Below, one piece after another: positions 36,767 to 49,388 of a stretch of DNA of 64,000 nucleotides (positions within the stretch are counted from its first letter, which is position 1; each line of letters opens with the position of its first letter). The stretch comes from Dillenia suffruticosa. Taxonomy: Eukaryota; Streptophyta; Magnoliopsida; Dilleniales; Dilleniaceae. A program made the position numbers and the translations under genes. Location of the stretch: NCBI GenBank assembly GCA_033439265.1, contig JAVTVX010000026.1, forward strand, positions 327,501 to 391,500. Reading direction: 5' to 3'. Below the pieces are notes generated by a model. It saw nothing but the letters and a program-made list of their open reading frames with translations, had not been told where the DNA came from and searched no databases.

Positions 36767-39700
36767 AATAAGGAGAATAAAAAGGTGCAAGTTAGCTAGG
36801 GCAACTTCAGATATAAAACTTGTCTATGCACGTAATCATGGGAAGTGGATTCAACTTTAATGCCCCCCCCCCCCGGGGGGGTGTTGTGGTGTCAATATAT
36901 TTCCAGAATTAGTGATTGTATTGTATGTATGTTATTTTGGTTTATAATTGAAATGCCTATTTAGCATTTTGAATGTCTTGTTCATGCATGACATTTTTTT
37001 TTCATGTTCTTGTTCCATCCTTTGATGCCTTCCTTCTGCAATAAATTATATGGTCTGTTACTTGAATATGGACAGAACCTACCCTAACGGCGGATAGAGT
37101 TTCAAGATGTTTTCTTTGTAAAATTATAATTGTTCACTGATATAGCCGTATACAATGAGTAATGTTGAAGGTGGGAGAACTGAACATGTATAAGGAACTG
37201 AACATTAACGATGACTTTGTGCCTGACTTATTATGCATTCCCATGAGTGGTGCTTATTTGGGAATTTTGTGGGAATTTTCTTTTTCTAAGGAAAGAATAT
37301 TCTACCCTGTATCAGATGGTTGATTTGAACTACAGTTCAGCACATTTTATTTCTCAACCTCTCCCTATGTTATCATAATTTTGATCCTAATGTGTTTAAT
37401 GATTTTGTTTGATAAGTTATTTAAGAGCTAACTATCGTCTCATGCCAGTCAAAGACCTTTTATGTAATCATTGGTGTCTTGTGACGCAGGTCTGCACAGG
37501 TGCCAAAAGCGAACAGCAGTCAAAATTGGCAGCACGGAAGGTACCGGAATATTTCTAACTTGCATTAGTTCTGTGACTAATTTTTTTTCCTCGCGAGAAC
37601 TGTGACAACCAAAGATAGCTACTAGGTTAATATGCTTGACGTTGTTAGAATTGGACAAAAAAACGGTTTATATTGCTGATTCAGTGTTCAAATTTGAATT
37701 AAGGCTTTCCCAGATTGGTGATTTTGTGTAATATGTATAAGTTGTGGACATGTCCCATCAAATATTTGATATTATGATGATTGGCTTTTTATTTGTGTAA
37801 AATCATGAGTGCCACATGCTGATATGTATGATAAGTCTCCCATCTTTAATGCCCTAAATGTGGAAACTATATTCAGCTTGAATCAGTTGTAGGATACGAC
37901 AGTATAGATTTTGATTGATCAACTGAATTGTTTTTGTTACAGTATGCTCGAATCATCCAAAAGCTTGGATTTCCCGCTAAATTCAAGGTTTGTACCTTCC
38001 CTCCTACCAGTCTCTCTCTCTCACTTTGTGCGTGTGTGTATTATATCTTTTCTTGGTAAGTGATTATTGGTTTTGCTGCTTGTGAGTAGGACTTCAAAAT
38101 TCAGAACATAGTTGGTTCATGTGATGTGAAATTCCCTATCAGACTTGAGGGTCTTGCTTATTCCCATGGTGCATTCTCAAGTGTAAGTGTGTACTTGCTG
38201 TATTTTTGTTAATAATATGGCCCTTTTTAGGGGTTTTAACAGTTTTCCATTTGAAAAAAATTTCAAATGGGACATATTTCTCAGGTTGACAAAAAGGGAC
38301 TTAAATCATAATGTTGCAGGTAAACTACTCTTTTTTATGTATAAAGAGAAAATGGAGGAAATTGAGTGCAGAATTGATCTCCTCTCACTCTCTTTCCTTT
38401 CTTTCATTTTCGCTTCTCTCTGTTTCTCACCGTTTAAGATCCTTGTGACTACAAAATTTGAATGGACAAACCTGCTCCCGATTTGCTTAATTTTTTAATC
38501 AAGAAGATGGTAAAAATTTAAAGTTTTCTTAAGAAACTCTAAAAATCAAAGGGAGGAAGTGCAGTCTCTTTTTGGAGATGGAGAGGGATAGGTTGGTAGA
38601 TGTGTTATAGAAGAAAACCCTCTATTGTGTCCAAAAGCTTAAGGGAGTGAGGGAATGTTTCCCCTGTTAGCAGGAAGTGAGGAGTACATTACCGGGAGGT
38701 ATGATTGATGTCTGTTTTGCCGCACCCACTCCACCTACAAACAATACCCAAGCAAGGGTAATGTTAATGATTTATCTTTGAGTAGTTGGTATTTGTGATA
38801 TTTGTGGTGTAGGATGACTTTAAAGGATTTTAGGGCAAATGAATTGGGATTAGAACAAAAAATATGCTAAATATTCAGATGGTTGCAAGTAAATTGGAAG
38901 GAACATAGCAATAGATAGATGAGGGAAAAAAAAAAAAGAGGATAGAGTTCATAGAACCTGAAACAATTTTGCTGAAAAATCGAAATTTATATTCTACTTT
39001 TTATGTGGTTTCAAGAATTTAAGTAGACAATAGAGTTCTTAATTAATTTTGGCATCGACTCTTCAAACAATAATTAAAATAGAAAGTACTTTTTAAACAA
39101 GACACAAAAACAAAATTTACAAGACACTAAAAAAAATGTACTGATTACAGTGCTTGTAAAAAGAATAGTTAATATTTCCTTCAACTTTCAGAACTTCTAC
39201 TAAGACTCCCACAAACATTTTCTAAAATCATCCTCCCACCAAATCAAAGCAAGAGGCTGATTAAACTTTGATTTTCGTTTTTTTTTGGGGGGGGGGATAA
39301 ACATTTAAGTCTCGGTTTTATATTCTTTTGTAGACTTGATTGAACTTGAGTCTGATGAGTTTTGAGATCGGTGTTGCTCCAACATATCTAGGTTAATGCG
39401 TTGAAGCTTCTTGAGAAATCCAAGTGCATTCCGAAAGTGTTATCCTTTTCCACCTCATCTTCAAGAATCTTCTCAACATCCTGTAAAAATTTTGGAGTTG
39501 GGCAATTGCACAATGAATTCAGAACTGGCCTGAGAATTCTGCTCCCATTTATAAGTAGTAAAATCTTACAACATTAAAGATAGGACTAATTGCATGATAA
39601 TTTAGTATGTAATATGCATGATGGAGCTGCCCCTTTTTTGTGAGGGGTGGGAGCGGTTTATTGCTGATAAATGAACAAAAGGGACAGCTTCATGTGACGC

Positions 39701-40669
39701 CGATGCAAATCAGGCCTTGTTCTATAGGACTGATTGCAGGTTGCAATGTTTCTTATTTCATCATACATGTCTCTTATATGTTGAGCAAAGTTGTTGGTAT
39801 CTTCATGTTCTTACCTTCAGTGGTAATTATATCAAATTGATTGGCTTGAGATAATGATCTCCCAAGAACAAATCTTAAATGGACTTCTTCTGGTAGTCCT
39901 ATCTATGAAACTATTAAAAGCTATCTTAGCCTCTTGAAGAATCTGGTTTCGATTGGAAATATGATCACCAACTAAGCATTGCAACTTATCCCTGACACCT
40001 CTGTGTTTATCATTTTTGTTTGTCCATTTATTCGAGGATGGAGTGCACTAGAATATTGAAATTTTGTAGACATCAATTTCCACGATGTCTTGCATTAGTA
40101 ACCCATAAACTTAAGGTAGGTTATTTATGTGGGTGATGCTAGAAATGTTGGTCATGGTTGTTGTCGGCCATTATGATCAGCACTTGATATCTGGTTCATT
40201 GTTGGTGTATTGGTGCAGTATGAACCCGAATTGTTTCCTGGTCTGATATATCGGATGAAACAGCCGAAGATTGTACTTCTCATCTTTGTGTCAGGGAAAA
40301 TTGTGCTTACAGGAGCTAAGGTATATGGGACTAATATTTGCCTTTTTCTTTCTTGATTTCATATACTTAATGTTGATTTGAGTTTGTTAGCTGGCATTTG
40401 TACTCATTTCTTGATTCATCAGGTGCGAGAGGAAACATACATGGCATTTGAGAACATTTATCCCGTCCTTACAGAATTCAGGAAGAATCAACAATGGTAT
40501 GATACTAGTGCACCAATTACCACATTCTGTCTCCTTGTTCATCATGGGTGGCTGACTTCACGTCGTTGTGATTACATGGTTTTATCAATATTTTTCTTGC
40601 CCACCCCTATTAGATATTTTGAAACTTAGGCATTGAGAATTCTCAATCTTTTAATTTCTTCCTTACAGA
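36032..40669 (+). CDS. TBP: TATA-binding protein (TBP), complete gene
   Basis: TBP recognises the TATA box and nucleates pre-initiation complexes for RNA polymerases I, II and III. Coding exons: 36032-36108, 36327-36414, 36512-36583, 37490-37540, 37943-37987, 38090-38182, 40219-40320, 40423-40496, and the single base 40669. All introns are GT-AG. They sum to 603 nt, a 200-residue protein plus stop, the standard plant length. It begins [20 protein letters not shown] and ends EFRKNQQ. The two saddle repeats are visible: the first contains [20 protein letters not shown] and [17 protein letters not shown]; the second contains [36 protein letters not shown] and VLTGAK. The DNA-kinking Phe residues lie in RFAAV, LIFASG, LFPGL and LIFVSG. 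The last intron splits the stop: TG ends exon 8 and A opens exon 9. Intron 6 is long (38,183-40,218). Confidence 0.97.
36731..36762 (+). repeat. (CT)n microsatellite in TBP intron 3
   Basis: About 16 CT dinucleotides followed by TTTTTAAT. Simple repeat. Confidence 0.9.
36863..36881 (+). repeat. C12G7 homopolymer junction in TBP intron 3
   Basis: Twelve C residues are followed directly by seven G residues, giving a self-complementary tract inside intron 3. Confidence 0.9.
38183..40218 (+). other. Long intron 6 of the TBP gene
   Basis: About 2 kb between GTAAGTG and a GGTGCAG acceptor. It contains short A, T and G runs (for example 39,287-39,297) but no recognisable transposon protein or repeat pair. 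Confidence 0.7.
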
Positions 40670-42395
40670 AGCACTATTCTGGAGAAATATCAGTTTCTAT
40701 TGCTGGGAGTTTTGAGGTCCAAACCTTGTCTGAGGGGAAGATATTGAAAGTGGTTTCAACTGTGAATATAAGAAGATTTGGTCAGCTGACTAGCAGACTA
40801 GAATGTGGGTCGGTTACCATCTGGGCTTGAATATTTTTGTCTTTTTTAGTTTCATGTCTTTCAGAACTGTATTCTGGTAACCAAAATATTTTCTAGGATC
40901 TCTGTGTTCACCGGACAAGGACCAGCGAGGATGATGTACCCTTTTGATAAATATCACCTGGTTGTTCCAATTTTAGCTCGGGAGCCTCGACAACTATATT
41001 TACATATTAAAAAAAAAAAGTATCCTCTGTGAATGTGGAAACTTATGTCCTTGCAGGGCTGTATTTTGAGACTGGATTCTGAGAAAAAGAATTTAGAATG
41101 TAGATTGTCTGTAGATTTCATCTCAATCTTGAATTCTAGATATATCATGCCAGGAGAACCGAACTGGAAACAAGGTCGTTTGGCTGTTAACGCCGTCCAT
41201 CTATTTGTGGGTTCATTTTACAGTCGTGCAGATCAAAGAAGATTTTAATGTGTTATTCTGACCGCGGGGCAGAGCCTATTGGATCATGAGGACCCTGTAG
41301 GGGTAAGTGCGGGTGGCCACTGGTTCACCGGAAGAAATGAGGTAATGGATCATAATCATGGAGTTTTTGAGATCTGCATTGCGCATGTGAAGCTTACACT
41401 ACAGGAATTTATGGGCTTATTTTCCGCTAGACTTATTCAACATGAAAGTTTCCTTGGTCTTTGTGCTGCACTTGGCGGAAACTTTACTTTCTTTTTTTTG
41501 GGGTGAAAGAACTCTCCTTTCCTTCCAATATGGAGAAACAAATCAAATTTTGAATGTGCTCTTGGCCATAGGTTTCAATTTGAGAGCGAAGTCTCTTCGC
41601 ATCCAGCCCACGAGGCAATGGTGTTTTATATGCATCTAATCTTTATAAAGAGGAGAAATTAATAATTAATACATTTCGACACCTCATCAAATGCATATGC
41701 ATATGAATAATATTTGTTTAATATTAATTTTATCGCATAAGAGAGATGCATTTAATCCCAATTGAGAGGCCGGCTTAATTTCAATAGGTTTACCACAAAA
41801 GCAAGTCGACATCACACCCCCCCCCCCTCCAAAAAAAAATGATAAAAAAGAAAAAACGTGTCTAATAATATCAGAGATAAATTAAATCTGTCAATCTCTC
41901 GTTACTAGTTATATGCTAAGGTTTACTCTTAAAATCTCCAAAATATAATTGCCTTCCACAATATGAAAAGGCACGCTTTACTTGTTAACTTTGTTATTAG
42001 TTGATAGCTAGAGACAGAGATCACCTGAAGCACCGTTAATCGGTGGAATATGGTGATAAATCTCTTAACTAAGTTTTCGAGTTCGATTCACAACTTGAAT
42101 ATAAAAAAAAATTACGTTGAAGAATAGCTCCCTTAAATTGATCATTGCAAATCTCAAATTAAATTAGTTGGAGGAATATGATTCCGGATATCGATCAGTA
42201 TAATAAAAAAAAAAAAAAAAAAAAAAAAAAGGGGTAGAGCCAGAGCTATATTAGTTATCTCTTGAGGAACAACACAATCAAACATTCATACATTGTTTGC
42301 AGAAATCATATACAAACACAAACTGAGAATCAAATTGATTGTTGTGATAAGAGGGGGAAAAAGGTAAAGCAAACAAGTGGCCTAGTTTTGTAACA
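40670..42395. other. TBP 3' UTR and intergenic space to the convergent DUF1295 gene
   Basis: The TBP 3' UTR begins at 40,670; its end is not evident. A 26-nt A run lies at 42,205-42,230 and a C run at 41,815-41,827. Short open frames here (for example 41,033-41,248) resemble no known protein. The two genes are convergent. Confidence 0.45.
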
Positions 42396-43510
42396 TCAGG
42401 TGTTCTTCTTGGAGTCATGTTTTAACGGGGATGACCTGAACCAAGGTATCCAGACGGAGGTTGTTTCCTGATACAACCTGTACGCATCAGCTCTGTAATC
42501 AGGTTGGAGCATTCGAGCCTCAACCAGCTTGGTCACGTATGCCAAGCACATGGTGTTGACAAGAGCTCCAGCAAACGTCCAGCCCTGTCCAAGATTCCAT
42601 CCGAAAATGGCAAGACCCCACCACCATAACTGCTCCCCAAAGTAGTTGGGATGCCGCGAATAGCGCCACAGTCCCTCCTCCAAATTCGGCACGATTGGCA
42701 GTCCCAGCTGTTTCCGCTCGTAGTTTCTTCTCACAAAGTTGTGGAGCTGCGTGTCGGCGTAGTAAGCGACCACTATCCCGCACGCACACACTGCAACTCC
42801 TACAGAATCCCACGCGTTCCACGGCTTGTCAATGGAGTGGACGACGTAGAGAGGCAGAGTCACTCCTATCAGAAACACCTGCACAATAAAACGCGGCAAG
42901 TGGGATGGATGATTGAGGACATTTATCGAACAGTTAATCTGAACAAGGATGAGGGTTACCTGCTGGGAAACGTAAACAGCGAAGAAGGAAACCCACCACC
43001 AATGGCGACCGTACTGGCGGCGCATGTCGGAGAAGCGCCAGTCTTCCCTGGCGCCCCACTGCCATCTCTCGCGCCTGAAGTAGTTGTGACTGAGCCTGAT
43101 GGCCCAAACCCATGTCATCAGGATGACCACTCCGGATCTCCACCGGTTGTAGTGACTAAGAGCTGGATGAGTGGCATAGTAATGAACAAGCAACACAGGT
43201 ATCACCGTCCAGTACAAATCAATCATCTGCACACAAGAATACAGCCTTCAAGAAAGAGCAGAGAAAAGGGATGTGTATGTATAGAAGTACAAACCCAATG
43301 GCTGGACTGAAGAAGACCAATGAGCCAGAAGAGGAGGTCGACATTGAGGAAGAAAAGGACGTTGGCCAAGAGGAGAGGATGAAGGGAACATGTATAATGA
43401 TGTTGAAGAAATTTGAGATAGAATATTATGGATGGGAGAGGAAGTAGTAATGCAATTGCAGCATTCTTCAAGTTAGAACCACTCCCATTCCTCACTCTCA
43501 CCAACTCCAT
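42396..43510 (-). CDS. DUF1295 / steroid 5-alpha-reductase-like membrane protein
   Basis: Three exons on minus: 43510-43295, 43226-42960 and 42878-42396, with GT-AG introns, giving a 321-residue multi-pass membrane protein. Exon 1 encodes hydrophobic helices (IALLLPLPSIIFYLKFL and ANVLFFLNVDLLFWLIGLL). Exon 2 has MIDLYWTVIPVLLVHYYATH and WAIRLSHNYFRRERWQWGAR. Exon 3 has VFLIGVTLPLYVVHS and the family hallmark LWRYSRHPNYFGEQLWWWGL, as in the C-terminal domain of steroid 5-alpha reductases and isoprenylcysteine methyltransferases. The RHPNYFGE motif is associated with binding an NADPH or SAM-type cofactor in the wider superfamily; the substrate here is unknown. Intron 2 (42,959-42,879) is 81 bp, a multiple of three with no stop, so its retention would give a 348-residue protein with 27 inserted residues. 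I treat it as an intron because splicing restores SQQVFLIG, as in homologues. Confidence 0.92.
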
Positions 43511-43548
43511 ATCCCCTCCTTGTTGCTCTCCTCCGCTCTGCTTGCTCT

Positions 43549-43560
43549 TGTATTTATGGA
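43549..43560 (-). promoter_or_regulatory. TATA-like box of the DUF1295 gene
   Basis: The minus strand reads TCCATAAATACA about 40-50 bp upstream of the start codon at 43,510, followed by CAAGAGCAAGC. Spacing implies a very short 5' leader. Confidence 0.5.
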
Positions 43561-43734
43561 GCCCAGGCTTTCTTTCAAGTTATAATCATTTCAATCAAAA
43601 CTCATAATTTTAATTGAAAAGGGGGCAAGCCCATGCTTGTACCGGAATGTCCAATAACCCTAACTTTCAATAATCATTATTTATTATTTATTATTTATTA
43701 TTTATTATTATAATAGAGGTGGATGATAAGGGCA

Positions 43735-43783
<49 letters not shown>

Positions 43784-46439
43784 AGAGAGAGATTGAGTTT
43801 TAATAATAATTTTTATTTATTTAATATTAATTATATTAAATAAATAAGATATATCCACTAATTTTAAAAGTTTTTATTTTTACTTTATTTTTTAATTATA
43901 TTCAAATATATATGGCTTTGTATATATTAATTAAATTTAATATTTTCCTCTCAACTCGCTATAACATATTTTGGGGTCTAAGAAGCATCGAATCATGCTT
44001 TGATGGGTTAAAATTTGCCTTCATTTGGCTTATTATATTTGTAATATCATTTAATTAAATTACAAAACTTATATATCAAGAAGGGAGAGTCATGATTGGG
44101 TTTTTTTTATATGTCTTTTGGGATTTGAATCAAAATAAAATGAAAAAAAAGGATTTTATATATATTTTTTTATATCGATTAGTATTTAGAGTGGATTAAT
44201 CTGTTTTGAATATTTATTGGGTTTATTTTTTTTAGATAATTTTTTTAATTTAATTTATTTTGTTTTAAATATTTAATTCTGGTATTGAATAAAGAATTTA
44301 TGGGACCGAACTTCGAGAACGTGTGTAAGAAAGGTTTAAAGGATGGGAAAAATTAAGATTAGTGGTGTGAGTAATGATGGTTGCGGCCAATAACAGTGGC
44401 ATGGCTCATGCCTAATCTAATGATTGCACTCTCACCTCACTCATTAGAATCGCAATCACATGACGGCCTCTAGCCCCCACACGCTTCATATCCGCAATTT
44501 ACGCCGGAAAAAGCCCTAACCCCACCCTACCTCCCCCCCCCCTCCCCCCAAAAAAAAAACAGAAATGATAAATCCTTTCGACAAATATGTGAATTAGGGA
44601 TTTGTTTAAAATGAATTAAATATCTCTCTTATTTTGGATTAGTAATTATTCTTTGATCCATTAAAAAATTGTACTACTTACAAAAATATTAAAAATACTA
44701 AAATTACCCTTATTATAATTTATATTTAAAATAATTTAATAATACGATTTTTTTTATAAGTTCTCATAAAGCAATATAGACAGAAGTTTGTGATACAAGC
44801 ATTATAGAAACATTAGCATAAACAAATTTGATCAAAATCTATGATAAACAAAAATCAAATAGAAGTTTTTTTTAAAACAAATTCTAAAATATCTGGGTAT
44901 GTAAAATTAAAATTATATTAATCCATCTATGATAACTTAAAACTGATTCAACAATTACAAATTTATATTTTTAAATAATAATTATGATTAAAATCATAAT
45001 TATAAGATCAAAAATTAAAATAATTCTCATTTTAATGTTATATTCAAATTATTTCAAGTCAATAGGATTTGATTGGTTATATTAATATTTTGCGAGTAAT
45101 ACTTTTTTTTTTCACCATATAAATATAAACGTGAAAGATTCCGTGCTACCTGAATTTCGTCGTCCTTCAGTTAGCGGAAGCTGATTGCTCATCGGCGAGG
45201 TGGAGGTGATGTGATCTTTTTTTTTTTCTTTCTCTTCATTTAATTTTTTCTATTTAAATTTTTTTTAATTATATAAGTGTCAACAACCCCTGCCACTTGT
45301 CTTCATCTTCGTCTTCGTCTTCAGAAATATTAATGAGTTAGATTTTGTTATTGATTTCACGGAAGGCATGTCTGCAGTGGTTGGGAGAACCCTTTAATAA
45401 TTTACTTTTTTGCCCTTGTTTTTTTTTTAGAATGGACTTCTTACTACCCTCTAGTGATGATTTGGGAGTTTGGATATTTGGGTATTTCTGTCAATTTATA
45501 TGACTTTGTACTTTGAGGGAAAAAAGAGTAGATGAAACCATTCTTTTGTACTCATTGCCTTCTGCATGATTAGACTTTCTTTTCTCATTTTATTTGCTGT
45601 GTAGATGGAATAGTGTGATCTTGTTAGTCATTATTATAAAAATGGACAGTTGCGCTCTCTGTCTCTTTCTTACTCTCTAAGTGGGGCAAATGGAGACGTT
45701 CAGTTGCTCATTATGAAGTGATTGTTCTCTACTATGAAAATTTGTGTTTGTCTTTTTTGTTTCTAAACATTTACTTTGTTTAAGTTTATTCTGTTTGCTG
45801 CTTTTCGTATTTATTTCTAATTCAAAAATATTATATTTTTTGTTCCTGTTGAGAAAGGTGGTGTGCCTAACGATGATGATTGTACTGTATAGTGGCGATT
45901 CTTCTATTTTGAATGTTTGTATTTCTAAACATTTGATTTATTTGGCATTTGTTTTACTACTTTTTATGCTTACTATTGAAGGTTTTTTTTTTTTTTCAAC
46001 TCTTGGAGAGTAGTGTTATTTATGATGATGATATGGTGTATGAAAGTGATCCAATAAAAACTTGTGTTTGTTTTTTTTCCTATTTCTAAGTAAGTGACAT
46101 TAGAAAATTCGGTTTTTGTATTAATTGTAAAGAATCGTTTACGATTTAGTATTACTGTATATATGATTTCTGTATTTTGTATCTATATGAGAATAATTGA
46201 TTTAAATATAAATGTAGAGTTTGTTCTTTGGATTGGATTTTTTTTAGCTCAGTTGATGACTATTTTTAAGTCATCGAATCGGTTATTGAAGTGTATTTGA
46301 TAGGATTTCATTGTTTTGCTCGGTTGAGCTTTTTGTATTTGGTTACGTTATTTATTGCAAATTTTGTTGTTCATCTATTTGAAAAGTTTTTCCTTTTACT
46401 TTTTTATATAGTTTTTTGAATTGCTTAATAAAATTGTGA
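43561..46439. other. AT-rich intergenic region with microsatellites
   Basis: An (ATTATTT)n tract lies at 43,678-43,710 and an (AT)21 tract at 43,739-43,780. At 45,730-46,090 a TGTTTGT..TTTCTAAACATTT phrase recurs about three times at ~150-bp spacing, suggesting a decayed tandem repeat. No protein similarity is recognised; frames such as 45,744-46,013 look like T-rich noise. Confidence 0.45.
43739..43780. repeat. (AT)21 microsatellite
   Basis: An uninterrupted AT dinucleotide run, upstream of and divergent from the DUF1295 gene. Confidence 0.95.
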
Positions 46440-46870
46440 TTTGACAATGAAAAAACTGTGATTTCACGATCACAGAAATGCGATCACAAAACCATAGGGC
46501 CTGGGTCTACTTGATTCTCGCACAGTGCAGAACTATCAAAATCCGTCAAGTTCGAACCCGAGTACAAACACTGATGTAGAAATTTTTTTATAATATTTTT
46601 TAATTAATAATGTTTTTAAATTAAAATAATATGATAGAAAATATTCGATAAATCTAAGAATTAAAACTTTTATTACTATCAGTGATATTTTGTATTGGAT
46701 TTATTAAGACAAAGCAACAAAAAAAATATTTCACGGCATAGAGAGCTACAGAACTACCGAGTAGTTCTACACTGGTGCAGAATTACTCCGAAGTTCTGCA
46801 TAGTGCAAAACTACTCGGTAGTTCTGCACTCTGCATAGTGCGTCTTATGTACGAATCGAGTATAAGCACT
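46440..46870. repeat. Palindrome-rich block (ACTACCGAGTAGT type)
   Basis: It contains GAACTACCGAGTAGTTC at 46,751-46,767, GCAGAATTACTCCGAAGTTCTGC at 46,778-46,800 and AACTACTCGGTAGTT at 46,808-46,822: near-palindromes spaced about 28-30 bp. GTGATTTCACGATCAC near 46,460 is another short one. A flanking phrase is duplicated: CGTCAAGTTCGAACCCGAGT near 46,543 and CGTCTTATGTACGAATCGAG near 46,841. The architecture resembles the MULE inverted repeats at 49.4 and 52.2 kb, with a different sequence. No boundaries are defined. Confidence 0.5.
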
Positions 46871-47639
46871 TTTTGTAACAAAGTTGGGGTACATGTTCTA
46901 TGAGGAATGAAAATACAATTTGTATTTCAAGATAATGAAAAAATTAAAGAATCAAATTTTCTACGTGTTGGTCTCTAAAAGAAAGTTTGAAACAAATTAT
47001 TACCCATTTATATAAAACATCACTTTTTAGAAAATGCAACAAAATTATTGCCAAATAAAGCAGGAGGAGATTGTATTCTTATATATTGTGATTGTGAATG
47101 GAAAATGAATTTTCAGAAACAATGATATAAACAAAACAAAAAAACAAATAAGTAATTCTACATGCCATTATAAAAAAGAATAAAAAGATGTTTTGCATTT
47201 GCATTAAGTAGCTCTGCATACTTTGAAATAGTTCTGCATGCCATTATACAAATATTTAAATTATATGATAATATTTACACAATTATGTTAATATTTAAAG
47301 GTTTAAATGTTTTTATTTTTATAAAATTTTAAATTATATGATAATATCTATAAGCTTACTTAAATTAAATTATTGAAAGATATAGTTTTTGTTTTATTAT
47401 TTAATATTGTTTTGAGATTCAAGTAGTTTGGATTCTAATTTAGAGATAAGGAAAATTTAGAAAAGATAAATAAAAAGAATTAAAAGAAAATTTTCTTTTT
47501 TGGTTTTTAGTTTAGGAATTAACTTTCATGCTCATAATTTCTTGTTGTATTAAGGGGTTGCCTTATTTAATATTATTGTCGGATTAATATTTTCAATGTT
47601 GTTGGATTTATAGAAAAAGAAAGATGAGTTAGAATTGTG

Positions 47640-48700
47640 TTGAGCTAGTACAATATTAGGGAGGTGAAATTGTAACATGTTAAGATGGGTATCAGTATAG
47701 TATACCTCCCAAAATAGATATTGGTGTTGAAAACACGATCAAGTAGCATCAGTTATTGAAACTTTTGTATTGCAAAATTGGTTTTGATTCCAAATAGTTC
47801 AAATTGAAGGTGTTATGTAGATATCCACTTTGAGACTATATTTAATTAGTGACTTATACACTTATATCAGTGGAGAATGATGATTCCCTATCAGATGTGT
47901 TGTCACTCTCAAAAGTTTTTTTCACATTTATTGTCTGTTGAACTATTCTTGATATGGAGTCTATTGTGAATGTAAATGTAGGCCAATCAAATGTGGTTTA
48001 CTCAAGTTAGATCGTAGAGAATGAGTCAAAGATTCTAGGTGTCTCATTTGGGACACAAAATTTTATGGACCTTAGGACAAGCTGTGGTGGTGAGAGTAAC
48101 ATCGGATCATACAGACAATTGATAACTGAGGGTTTGAGAATTGTGAACATTGGAGATGAGTGGTTTCAGTAAAGGACATTCCTAACGGCTAATGTTGCCT
48201 TGAGTACTCCGCAATATAATGTCATACTCAATACTGGAAATGAGTATGGGAAGTTTAGTAGCAGTAGATCCCATGACGAGAGTTATAGGGACATTGTTCC
48301 TGTAAAAGCATTCTTGAGGCTGTAGATAATGATTTAAATGGTGACATTAATGATGCAGATCATTAGTTAGATCAAGACGATGATGAAATATCATCCTTAT
48401 CTAATATGAAGGAAGATAACATGATGGTTGATGATTATAATGACTACGACCGTCCAACTTAAGAAAATGATCATATATCAGAGCTATAGCTTAGCGTGGT
48501 GTTCAAATCAAAGAAGGGTTCAACATTGTGTTAAGTGTTGGTCTATGCGAGAGTATAGGTTCTTAAGGGTCTATAACAGTAACAAAACGATTTGGTATAC
48601 ACACTGTTCATTTTTTGGAGATATTAGTTGTTTCTGGCATGTTTGCATAAAAGCAAGATCCACAAATGTGCTTTCATTTTTTTTTTTGTATTTTTGAAAG
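47640..48700 (+). pseudogene. Decayed MULE (MuDR-type) transposase N-terminal region
   Basis: Plus-strand frames joined across stops and shifts resemble the start of a plant Mutator-like transposase: a PB1-like segment near 47,800-47,920 (TYTLISVENDDSLSDVLSLS), then an acidic linker near 48,330-48,460, then the N-terminal DNA-binding segment at 48,500-48,690 (REYRFLRVYNSNKTIWYTHC, CFWHVCIKARSTN). Those residues echo the spaced Cys pattern of the MuDR N-terminal domain. No DDE catalytic domain follows, and stops are frequent. Confidence 0.6.
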
Positions 48701-49379
48701 AAACTTAAAACTCAAAGATAAAAAAATAATGAAGTTGAGATTGAGGATTTTGACTTCAAGAAGTCGTGATCTCCAATCTCGACTTCTTTGGTTTTGGAAA
48801 GAAAAAAAAGCTATTTAAATAAATTTAATTAAAAATATTATTTTGGTAAAAATTCCAATTTGGGAGGTTAGATCCAAGAGTAGTTCATCACTTTGGTGGA
48901 TGTTTTTTCATAGCTCTTTGGTGACAAATATGGAACCCTCACATGTTGAGGAGAAAAAAAAAAGAAAGGATGTTTTTATATATGTCTTAGTTGATATGTA
49001 TGTGATTTAAGATTATTTCAACCAAATCTTATATTGAATAGTTTAAAAATTCTCAAAATTTATAAACTATTTTTCAGAAATCATAAATTTTTATATCTTA
49101 TTTGCAAAATAAATTATCAAATTTATTAAATTGTTTAGATCAAATAAAATCAAATCAGTTATAACATATTTTATGAGATTATAAATTATTATTATATTTG
49201 GGGTCAATAATTTTTTTTTTAAGTGCTGAAATGATAAAAAAGATACAATGCTATTTATTGATGAGAAAAGAGCAAATGTGAGATAAAAAATATTAATAAA
49301 AATAATTTTATCGATTTATAGTTAAAAATGAAATAACTTATAAATTACATAAAAATATTTAGAAGTGAAGCTAAAACGA
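48701..49379. other. AT-rich sequence between MULE relic and MULE element
   Basis: No gene is seen. At 48,755-48,795 a small imperfect palindrome (GACTTCAAGAAGTCGTGATC) recalls the palindromes of the neighbouring MULE ends. Confidence 0.4.
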
Positions 49380-49388
49380 GAATTATAG

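Noticed and set aside
42205..42230. A26 run as evidence for a retroposed gene
   Set aside because: No intronless coding copy precedes it and no flanking target duplication was seen; a simple homopolymer is sufficient.
42651..43310. 219-residue plus-strand open frame
   Set aside because: It is antisense to the exons of the DUF1295 gene, crosses its introns and has no recognisable domain.
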